Positions 55,263-64,000 of a stretch of DNA of 64,000 nucleotides are shown here, one piece after another. Numbering within the stretch: position 1 is the stretch's first letter; every line of letters begins with the position of its first letter. Where the stretch lies: the NCBI GenBank assembly GCA_028751875.1, contig CM054140.1, positions 25,336,646-25,400,645 on the forward strand. The letters run 5' to 3'. The notes under the pieces are model-generated. The model worked only from the letters and a program-made list of their open reading frames with translations, was not told where the DNA came from and searched no databases. This DNA comes from Rapana venosa. Lineage: Eukaryota > Mollusca > Gastropoda > Neogastropoda > Muricidae. The translations under genes were made by a program, and so were the position numbers.

Positions 55263-55859
55263 GTTGTGTTAGCTTGCTTACGCGTGAGTGCGTGTGCGTT
55301 CCAACCAAACCAGTACAGCTGGTGTTCCCAACAAGAAAACTCTAGCACACAGTTAAAACTGCTGAGTCAATGTCCCCATACTAAATGGACTGAACTGACA
55401 CATGTTCAGTTGATGTCATCACGAGGGTTAGGCTAAGTCTAGATAGCTTCAGCAGATCCCATGAAGATAGTGTTAAAATGGTCAGTATCGCTATCACCAC
55501 GATAAGGCTCCACTCCACACATGATAAGGCTCGACACCTAGTTCCCGTGATGACATGGGGTGATAGAACAAATTTTTCCCTGTAAAAGAAGGCCTCAAAG
55601 GTGCTTTAAACCCAAAGAAAACCAATAAAAAACAATAGCCTCCTAAAAAACCCTTTTCTATAATATAATGAAATAAAATCATGATGCTGAGCGAAAAATA
55701 TAATGAAAATAATAAAATGAACAAAAATAACAATAAGGGAAAATAACATATCATAAAAATAACAAAACGATGATAGATCAAACAAAAACCATTTACAAGA
55801 CAAAAATGATCATAATAATCACTACGACATTTCTCTACTAAGCTCTATCATCGACTCAA

Positions 55860-57450
55860 CTTTTTTGTTGTTCAGTTACCGGGGAGACTGGTCTTCTCTT
55901 ACACCAAAGGGGCATTATGCTATATTGTCCCGGGCAATTTTAAGCAGCTGGGGTTGTCCGTCCATCTATCTAATCAAACCACAGGGTGCATGCTGCGTGA
56001 AAGCCGTTCATGTCCCCCATACCACCCCTGGCATACACCAAAACTTTTACGAAAACGAATACCTAATTTTTTTAAACATGTGCGCAAGTTTTAAATCTGC
56101 GTTGACAAGCATACCAACCAAATCATCTCAAAACAGAGAACAAAGTATGGTACTGGTATAAGACAAACGGGGTATTGGCTTAAAGCATACAATAAAGTAT
56201 TGTGTGGGGGTCCGGTTTAAATAGTCATATTATGACCCCAAAAATTGTCTAAACCCAAACTGACAACCCCGAGGGGAAAATCCCTAAAGGGGAACACCTG
56301 TGCGGGGACTCAAACCCCGTCCTCACAGTACAGTCAAACGATTTAAACCCTTTTTAACCACTAAAAACCGGGAAAAAATAATTTTAACAAAAAAAGTTGA
56401 AAAACGTCTTTTTAAAAGAAAAAGGGTTGAATTGTGGGGTATTGAACGTTGGTACTTGGAAAAAAAAAAATCTCATACATGGTGGGGAAAAAATCCTTTT
56501 ATAGCTCTATGCAAACCAGGCTAAACAGGGCCGCAGGGTTTTGGCATACACTGTATTTTTTCGTGCACCACCACTGGGTTAAATGACATTTAAAGGCGCC
56601 CTGCACTCTTATAATTTTTGTACAAAACCCTTTGTTCAAAAATTTTCAATCGCTGCCTAATTTCTATTTTAGGGCAAAAGGTGGTTTCATCAGAGATTAG
56701 GGGCATTACTGATGACACACCTACAGGTGTGAATGCGTTTTTTAAAGCCTACATTCCCCTTTTACAATTTGTGCTGCCTCCCCAAACCCAGCTTGGCATG
56801 AATCAGCATCTCGAAAACTGATGTCAAGTCCAGGGATGGGGGGGCGGTTCACGCTGTTGGCCAAATGCTGGGTTTTCCCAACACCACTATTATGCCGGGT
56901 ACTGCCTGTGTTTTTCTTTTTTGCTTTATAAAGGCCCCTCCATAAACAAACACCAACGACACTTGGGGGCTGCATGGGTTTTCGCCAATGGGATGGGAGG
57001 TTTGTCAGACAACAACATGTGGGACTGCAGGGTTCTGGCCTAGGGGCTTTGATATAGCTTTCAGTTTTCTGTGGCGTAACTAACTCCCCGTGGCATGTCC
57101 TAGTATATAACCACCAAACAAAACAAAATAAAATCGTCTTATTGTCTTGGACTTTTGGAACATGTTTTTCTCTCCACCAGGGCCCAGACTATTTTCAAAT
57201 GTATGGAGAGTTACCCCCCGTTTTAATGGGGTCGGCTTGGAAGACTCATTTTAAGTGAACTTTAAAAACATATGCAGTTTTGCATTTCATTTTTTAAAAA
57301 AACACGTCACTCTTTTAAAATAAATCATTAATAATTTTTTAACAAAAGTCATTTATATCCCCACCCCACTCCCCATAAATCAGCCGGGAACTTTACACCT
57401 TATTTTAGTATTTTAAAGCATAATTTTTTGACCTAAGACCTTCATATTTT
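55860..57450. other. Homopolymer-rich region, gene-free, possibly poorly polished
   Basis: Runs of three to six identical bases are far denser than in neighbouring DNA. A tRNA-SINE head near 56260-56370 is recognisable only through altered runs (GGGGAAAATCCC, CAAACCCC, TTTTTAACCACTAAAAACCG). No gene supported. Confidence 0.5.
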
Positions 57451-57451
57451 T

Positions 57452-57478
57452 TAACCCCCCCCCCCCCCCCCCCCCCCA
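57452..57478. repeat. Poly-C tract
   Basis: About 24 C residues. Confidence 0.9.
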
Positions 57479-57479
57479 G

Positions 57480-58475
57480 AGTAATCTTGGTGGCTCCAAG
57501 CAAGCAGAGGCACAGGCTGGAGCAGAGGACACACCCTACTTTACAGTTTAGGACACACCTTACTTTACAGTTTGGCAGCACAGTATGCCAAGTCAGCAGG
57601 ACTGCTGCGACACCCTGGCTGGCTGGTCCTCACACTTGATGTCACGTTTCAACAGCGTGTGCCGATGTGTCGTCCACTGCATTGTGGTTTGGCAGTGCCC
57701 TTGGCTGTGGCCTGTCTGGGCTGACAACGGCATGTGGTGATGGTTCAAGCAGACGTGTTGATGCATGCAATCATCGAAGTGTGCAATTGTTATGTAAGTT
57801 GTGGAATCTTTCAGGGTAGGCCTATAGGACCTACTCTGTTACTGATTACTATATAATTATATAAATATATAATTATGCAGTGTAGACCTACTGGGAGAGA
57901 GAGATTTATAAGTTTACAAAAAAAACACATAGAACATGTTAACACAATTAGGCTACATGCTGCTCCCATTAACATCCAAATGCCAGAGTGAATGAGTCAA
58001 ATTTTAATAATCTTCAAGTAATATTAAAACAAAACCTTTGATAGAGAAGTATACAATCAAACCTATACATTGATGTAGCACTAACCAATCCAAAGCAAAC
58101 AGTAGCAAAACAACTGTATGGTTGAACTCTTATTTCAAGCCAGCAGGAACACACACACACTCAAACTCTCTCTTTTACATTAAAATTTTTTTTTTTTTTA
58201 GTAAGCATTCCAAATACTCAGTCAAAATTAATACTTCATTCTATGTGTTCATTTGGTCCAGCAGTAATTCTCATGATCTTATATTTCAATGTATTTTTCA
58301 GTGGTCAGTCACTTGTGACATGTTTTAAGCTTTGACATGGTGAATAAAAGACAAAAGATAGACAGAATTTTAAAAGATGATCAATTCTGTGCTCTAAGTC
58401 AAAACTTAAGTATCAGTCAAAAATATTGTTTTATTACAAAAATAAAAAAGGTGGGGGAGGACCAAAAGTACCCCC
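57480..58475. other. Unassigned AT-rich region
   Basis: A short direct repeat (GACACACC, TACTTTACAGTTT) at 57520-57575. Nothing else recognisable. Confidence 0.45.
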
Positions 58476-58479
58476 TCTC

Positions 58480-58800
58480 TCCGTTCGCCAAAAGCCTACT
58501 TATGAAGCTTTTAAATCCGGCCTCAAGACATATTTCAAACCTAAGATTCTCCCATCTTGTTCCATTTCATTTTTTGTCCCTGCCCTCAACCACCAAAACT
58601 CCATCATCCTGCCGGAGTGTACAACCTTTATGTGTGTGCGTGCGAGTGTGTGTGTATACATTTGATTTTGTAAATAAAACATCTATCAATTGTAACTGGT
58701 TGCATGTGAATGAGTAGGATGAATGAAAGCGCTTTGAATTTTTTTTGCAAGATATAGCACTATATAAATTCCATGTATTATTATTATCAAATAATCCAAG
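58480..58800 (+). mobile_element. LINE 3' end fragment
   Basis: A plus-strand frame reads AFKSGLKTYFKPK, the kind of sequence that closes L2/CR1-like LINE ORFs. The non-coding end has AAAGCGCTTTGAATT, TATAGCACTATATAAATTCC and an ATT repeat. The last part is the same as the family I SINE tail, pointing to this LINE as its partner. Confidence 0.6.
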
Positions 58801-59034
58801 CCCCACCAACCCACATCAAACCAAACCAGTGGTCATTCATTTCATAGAAACCCTTGTAGTGACAATGACGGCAAAAAAACTGTTGTCACATCATGTGAGC
58901 AGACGTAGAATTGAAGACCACTATACAACTACTGACAGCTATCTAGGCATGTTGTGAGTACCTCGCCTCACTAACTTTATGGAAGGAAACCACCGTTTGA
59001 CCCTGTACTACTGTGAGGGAAAATGATTTCTTTT

Positions 59035-59220
59035 TACATACTTCTTTTTTATTGATTCATTTCTTCTTTTTTTTTTGGGGGGGGGGGGGGGGGGATGGGG
59101 TTTCTTGCTTTAACTATCCACTCCCCCCCAAAAAGAAACAACAGATAAAGAAACAAAATATATGCCAAACAGACATACTCTAAAAACCAGCCTCCCCCCC
59201 CCCAAAAAAAAAAAAAAAGG
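59035..59220. repeat. Poly-G and poly-C runs
   Basis: G run at 59078-59095 and C/A runs near 59193-59218; further C/A runs follow at 59463-59538. The wider interval 58800-59360 has no gene seen. Confidence 0.8.
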
Positions 59221-59364
59221 CCTTTGAAGCAGATTGGGCAGACTTAAAATATCTGTGTATCAGTGTGAGCAAAAATGTGTATCATGATCAGCCCGATTGT
59301 TGCCATCTTCTACCCTGATATAAATCAGTTTCAATTTTGAGTATCCTTGATATCAGGACTCTGT

Positions 59365-59465
59365 ATCTGTGAAGTTGGAATGCAGCTACCTTAATGGTGG
59401 GCAAAAACAGTTGCATACACAAACATCTCACTATTGGTGAACCTCACAGCTCTAGCCAAAGACCC
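59365..59465 (+). repeat. SINE fragment (family II tail)
   Basis: AGTTGGAATGCAGCTACC, TTAATGGTGGGC and CTCACTATTGGTGAACCTC. Confidence 0.6.
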
Positions 59466-59829
59466 CCCCCCCCCCAACAACCAAAACCCACCCCCCCCCC
59501 CAAAAAAAAACAACACAACAACAAACCCCCCCCCCCCAAACCAACATTTTGTCAATTGTTTTTAAAAAATTTTTTAAATCATAGCTACACATTCTTTTTT
59601 ATTTTTTAAAATGGAATCAACAGCTAAACTGATTGGTTTGTTTGCTTGTGACTTGAAACAAAGGGCAAATCCTCTGGCTGTTCATGTTCTGCACATTCCA
59701 AGTTACATTGTTTATGGTTGTAGCCACAGTAACTGAAACGGGATCAGGGATTTGGAAGAAATCGTTGTTTGAATTAAGTCAGATGTGACAGGCATGCTTG
59801 ACTGATTTTCCAAGCTGAATTGAACTGAA

Positions 59830-60145
59830 TTGTATTACCACTTTCAGTCATGGCAAATTTTTCTGTGTGAAATTTGAAATGCTTTGCCCAGGGAGAGTGC
59901 ATCTTCACATTAGCAGTGCCACCATTTAATTTTTTTGACATCTTTAAAATACATTTTCCTGTTTGCAAGTGTACTTCCTTCTGAACCAGAGTGGTTTTTT
60001 TCTACAGAATTTTGCAAGGAGCTATTCTTGTTGCCATGGGTTCTTTTATGTGCGTTGAAAGCATGTTGCAAACAGGACCACAACTCAAGGGCTACTGCAT
60101 GGGGAAACAGTTTTGGTCCATATGGGGATCAAACCAGCATTTCTT
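59830..60145 (-). repeat. SINE, family B copy
   Basis: Matches 32540-32935: TTTTTCTGTGTGAAATT, GGGAGAGTGCATC, TTTTTTTCTACAGAATT and GGGTTCTTTTATGTGCG. The tRNA-like head is not recognisable. Confidence 0.65.
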
Positions 60146-60173
60146 GTGTGTGCATGTGTGTACAGATTATGAA

Positions 60174-60215
60174 CACACACACACACACACACGTGCACAC
60201 ACACACACACACACA
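60174..60215. repeat. (CA)n microsatellite
   Basis: Interrupted once by CGTG. Confidence 0.9.
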
Positions 60216-60624
60216 TTAATGCATACCATAATTGCAAACAAAAAGACACCTTTGAAGCCTTTGAACAAGTTAGTGACATCAACAATGAAACTGAATGAGG
60301 TCATAACTTTTATTTATTATTTTAGAAAAAATTCACTAAAAAAAAAATCATCAACAACCACACATCGTTTTTTTTGAAAAATTCACACAGGAAAAGAGTT
60401 TGAATCATCATCAACATATAAGATCTATCAAAATGTTCTTCTTTGAAAGCTGTTGAGCTCATCATGATTTTCAAAAGGAATATATACAATATGGAACACG
60501 ACAAAGTTTATATACACCTGATTACACTATACATGCATATATACACTTGCATATAAAATACAATCTTAGATATTTTAATGCCAACATTAAAGAACACATC
60601 ATTTTCCCCTGCTTTGTTCCTCAG

Positions 60625-61015
60625 CCCATAATCCCAGGGTTCACAAATGGTGTGCACATTGGCAAATGTAACTGTTTTTGCACCGATAAGGTCACCACAC
60701 TCTATCTTCTTGGATGGTGTCTAAACATGATACCGATAGTTTTAAAAACAAACAATCTCATTCATTCTCACAGGTATGGTGTACTATTTTTTTTAAAGAA
60801 AGAGGGGGGTGAAAATGTGAGCATGATTTGTCCATGTACACAGTGTTCATGCAGGGGAATGTGGTTTAAAGTCTTATCAGACTGACTGTAGTGAAGGGAC
60901 TAGAGTAAAGCACAAATGTGGCTCTTAAGACAACATCTCAAAACCTGGCAGCTGTGAGTGAGATTTGATCCTGATACTCTTGAATCAAATGCTAAATGGT
61001 CTATCCACTGAGCCT
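60625..61015 (-). repeat. Old, diverged SINE (family II)
   Basis: GGTTCACAAATGGTGTGCAC, GGATGGTGTCTAAACATGAT and TGGTTTAAAGTCTTATCAGA keep the order of the family. The head near 61010 has AGTGGATAGACCATTTAGC. A short direct repeat (TACACACACTACTGAATG) follows at 61050-61100. Confidence 0.5.
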
Positions 61016-61104
61016 CCTATGTGTATTCCAACACTTCATGAATGTTGTCGTACACACACTACTGAATGCGACTTGTACACACACTACTGAATGTGACTCA
61101 CATC

Positions 61105-62660
61105 TCACATACACAACACAAGCAGTTAAACAATAAACAAAACAAAACAAAAAAAGGCTGAAATCATACCTATTTGTCATCAACAGCAGCCTTACATGAC
61201 AAAAAAGAAGGAAAACAGCAACAAAGAATGGACTGAAACTATCATTAGCATGCATCACCAATACAACTAATCAACACACTCTCTGCTGACAAACTCCGAG
61301 AGAACAACAATCACGACACTTAAACAGAACAGTCAACACAATCTGGTGATTGAGCAAAAATATGTTTTAAAACCACTAAGCCATTATAAAAGATGCAGAT
61401 TCTCCTCTATCAAATTTGTGGCCCATACAGAAACTTATTAAAAACAAAACAAGAAAATTTTTTTTTTAAATGGAAACAGATAATCACGCAACCATGGAGG
61501 TCAGCACACGGGAGCTCTCAAATACATAATTTATAAACCCACTTCTCTAATATGACCTAAATTGACAGATAGGCAGGAAGTTGACTTTTCAGTTCCCCAA
61601 GGTTACTGAAAAAGTTCCAAATTATAGAAAGTGAGGGTGTGAAATAAGTGGTAGGAGTTAAAATACATAAAATGCTATTAATTTAAAATCACACTAAGAA
61701 GCAAATCTGATCCCTCTCTTAGATCTACAAAAGCTGTCTGTGGCTAACATTTGTAACTGGAGGTCTTTTTGAGTCAGATTCTTTCGCCAATGAAATATTC
61801 ATAGATTCAAAGACAATCCAAAAGTGGTAGAAAATTTTATTCATTTCAAGCAATAACAAAAAATTCATTAAAAAAAAAAAAAGTATTCATGTACTGCCAA
61901 TAGTACCCCAAATACCTCAGTACACAATTTGACTTAGTCCACAAAACCTTACACATCCACATCAGGCCACTGTTTATGGCTCTTGACAGGCTACTTTTGC
62001 ACATAATAGAAAAAAAAAATCTGCTTAGTTGTGGTAATAGTGTGCAAGTTGGTATATTCTGTCTTATTTCACACAATTTTTTGCACACACAATAGCACAT
62101 ACAGTAAGACACACAGTGACATACACATGCTTGCACAAGTAAGCATGCAAACAAAAACAAAGAAAACTTCTTGCGTATGCTATCTGCTTCTGCTGGGCGA
62201 TGATCCCATAATTCAAGGTACTGATCTTTATTTTGGTATTAAAGGATAAATAAAATTTAAGATTGGAACTGACGCTTCCTAATGGTAATGGCTATGGCTG
62301 TTAGATGATTCGAAAGTACTCTTGTTCTTTGTAACTCCCCCATAACATCCAGAGCTTTCACCTCAATAGTTTCACATCATCAATCACCTATTTTTTGATG
62401 ATAAAATGTTTGCATATGCTGGGGAAAAAATCTCCACTTGAAATGAAAAACCACCTAAAAACCCCCCACCCCACAATGACCATCTACTAATACCCTGCTG
62501 CACCCTGGCAAGTGCATTATCCTGATTATCTCTCATACAGACCAACTGTAATCTTTATCACATGACCAGATTAGACACACAATTATGAACATTTCACTTA
62601 TCTGCATCAACAATTTAAAAAAAACTATAGTCTATGAAAAAAACAAAACACCGCCTGAAA
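61105..62660. other. 3' flank of carrier copy 2 and intergenic DNA
   Basis: AT-rich. From about 62370 onward the sequence is alignable with 40388 onward, the flank of carrier copy 1. At 62480-62600 the counterpart of the exon-like ORF at 40514-40676 is present with stops. Confidence 0.5.
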
Positions 62661-62669
62661 AAGAAAGCT

Positions 62670-62691
62670 TTTATTGTTAGAAAGTTTTATT
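62670..62691 (-). terminator. Polyadenylation signals of carrier copy 2
   Basis: Two AATAAA hexamers on the minus strand, at 62675-62670 and 62691-62686, about 180-200 bases past the stop codon. Confidence 0.5.
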
Positions 62692-62869
62692 ATTATTTGC
62701 AATGATGGCAGCAACAGCAACAGAGAGTACATATAAGCTCAGTTCCAAATCACATGGAAAATATATTATATATATCAAAATCACAATTAACAGTCAACCA
62801 CAATGCTGACATTTTTGGTAAGATTTTCTTCTTTCAAACAAGATGGGCATTCCACATGAAGACAAAATA

Positions 62870-63778
62870 CTACTGTGTCACACGCCACTGAATGTAGATG
62901 GCCTTGAAGCTGTCGAAGCCAGCCAGCACACCAGCACCAGCCACGCTACGCAGGATGTTGGCACCAGCTCCCTTCATCATGGACATGAAGCCCTCGTTCT
63001 TCAGAATCTGCCTGGCGCAGTCGATGGAGCCCTTGTATTTGACAGACTCTCCGGAGGTCATCATCATGCGTCGTCGGATAGTGTCCATAGGATAGAATAT
63101 CAGACCAGCGGTAACCGTCACTGCATAGCCCAAGAGGAAGGACACAAAAACGTTGGCATTTTCTCCCAACATCAAAGGCTTCAGGGAGTCGTACAGGCCA
63201 AAATAGATGCCACGGTATATGGCCATACCAAAACAGGAGATGACGAAGCCTCTGTACAGACCAACAATACCGTCCGACTTGAGGGTTTTGGAATAGACAT
63301 CGATCAGACCTTTATACTGACGCTGACTTCCTTCTCCAGCAGCCTTGGCGTCGTTGGCCAGGCGGGTACGTGCGTAATCCAGGGAGTAGACGAAAACCAA
63401 GGACAGGGAACCAGCAGCAGCACCAGAGAAAATATTTTTGCTGAACTTTGAGGCGTAGGATTCATTGGGTGAGGACTTGAACAATGCATGGACTTTGTCC
63501 TTGAAGGCAAAGTTGAGGGCCTGAGTGGGGATGTATCGCAGGCAGTTAGCCAAGTTGCCACGCCAGAATGGAAGGACACCTTCTGTGCGAAAGGTACGTA
63601 CTGTGCAGTCGATCACCCCCTTGTAGGGCTCTGACAGACGACCGGCTTTGATCATTTCATCTTGGTTCTGCACCAGCAGCTTGATACGCTCAATAGGCGC
63701 AGCTGCGGTTTTGGAGATGACGGCAGCAACACCGGAGAGAGTGAAGTTCTCAGCAAAGCCAAGTTTCTTGGAGGCCAT
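62870..63778 (-). CDS. SLC25A4: ADP/ATP carrier (adenine nucleotide translocase), copy 2
   Basis: Mitochondrial inner-membrane ADP/ATP exchanger of 302 residues, starting [12 protein letters not shown] right behind a TTTCTTTCAG acceptor. The 5'UTR exon and promoter lie beyond the window. [20 protein letters not shown] and RRRMMM are all present. Compared with copy 1 there are only two changes in the first 82 residues. Differences cluster in the middle ([39 protein letters not shown]), and the last segment is again near-identical until VTQ. The symbol is the nearest vertebrate name only. Confidence 0.97.
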   Translation of the reverse strand: MASKKLGFAENFTLSGVAAVISKTAAAPIERIKLLVQNQDEMIKAGRLSEPYKGVIDCTVRTFRTEGVLPFWRGNLANCLRYIPTQALNFAFKDKVHALFKSSPNESYASKFSKNIFSGAAAGSLSLVFVYSLDYARTRLANDAKAAGEGSQRQYKGLIDVYSKTLKSDGIVGLYRGFVISCFGMAIYRGIYFGLYDSLKPLMLGENANVFVSFLLGYAVTVTAGLIFYPMDTIRRRMMMTSGESVKYKGSIDCARQILKNEGFMSMMKGAGANILRSVAGAGVLAGFDSFKAIYIQWRVTQ

Positions 63779-63844
63779 CTGAAAGAAAACAAATTTTGCA
63801 AGATTGTTAACTAACTTCAATCATTAAACTTATTTCTGTTGTTC

Positions 63845-64000
63845 CTTGGCTAGAGCTCTGAGGTTCACCAATGGTGAGTTTTTGCATATACAACTGTCCC
63901 ATCCCCTCCCAGTTAGGTAGCCACATTCTGACTTCGGGAATGGTGTCTAAAACATCACCTGTGTGCATGCAGTTTTTAAATTTTGTTATCCATTCCTACT
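63845..64000 (-). repeat. SINE (family II) copy, cut by the window end
   Basis: CTAGAGCTCTGAGGTTCACC, AATGGTGAGTTTTTGC, GGTAGCCACATTCTGACTTC and GAATGGTGTCTAAAAC are the reverse of the family tail, in the 5'UTR intron of carrier copy 2. Confidence 0.65.

Overview
This is a 64 kb piece of an animal nuclear genome. Genes are split by GT-AG introns, intergenic DNA is AT-rich and crowded with SINEs, LINE fragments, microsatellites and long poly-G/poly-C runs, and there are no bacterial-type operons. The proteins (glycogen debranching enzyme, YJU2B/CCDC130, two ADP/ATP carriers) are generic metazoan ones. The repeat style (long CA/CT microsatellites, tRNA-headed SINEs with a shared central domain, LINEs ending in CT tracts) suggests a mollusc, probably a marine gastropod; that is an inference, not a demonstration.

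Layout. (1) 1-12.8 kb, minus strand: 5' part of AGL, five coding exons whose splice phases agree throughout, with a TATA box at 12.82 kb; the rest of the gene lies beyond base 1. Its introns hold many SINEs, including one that fuses tRNA-like and 5S rRNA-like promoter parts, and a decayed LINE endonuclease. (2) 12.8-21.2 kb: intergenic DNA, a few possible minus-strand exons of unknown identity, a LINE relic broken by a full-length SINE, and the first coding exon of an acidic Pro/Glu-rich protein starting MLCC (20.6-21.0 kb) behind a TATA box. (3) 21.8-26.1 kb: a complete pogo/Tc1-mariner-type DNA transposon with 18-bp inverted ends, TA target duplication and a spliced but frame-broken DDE transposase; a 180-bp hAT-type MITE is nested in it. 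(4) 28.4-36.2 kb, plus strand: YJU2B (CCDC130), six visible coding exons. Its exon at 33,511-33,683 is bracketed by two tandem arrays, one copying its 3' splice site and the other copying its 5' splice site. (5) 40.5-47.4 kb, minus strand: ADP/ATP carrier copy 1, a single coding exon with a distant 5'UTR exon and a promoter carrying CRE, CCAAT and TATA-like motifs; the 5'UTR intron is full of minisatellite and LINE pieces. (6) 47.4-62.3 kb: mostly repeats (LINE at 48.4-49.8 kb, SINEs, microsatellites) plus a homopolymer-rich stretch at 55.9-57.4 kb that may be poorly polished. (7) 62.87-63.78 kb, minus strand: ADP/ATP carrier copy 2, a tandem paralogue whose ends look homogenised with copy 1.

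The genes do not form a pathway. AGL acts in cytosolic glycogen breakdown, YJU2B is a nuclear spliceosome-associated protein, and the carriers exchange ADP and ATP across the mitochondrial inner membrane. The most unusual items are the splice-site satellites around the YJU2B exon, the intact transposon architecture with its nested MITE, the tRNA/5S chimeric SINE, and the duplicated carrier block with an exon-like ORF in its 3' flank.
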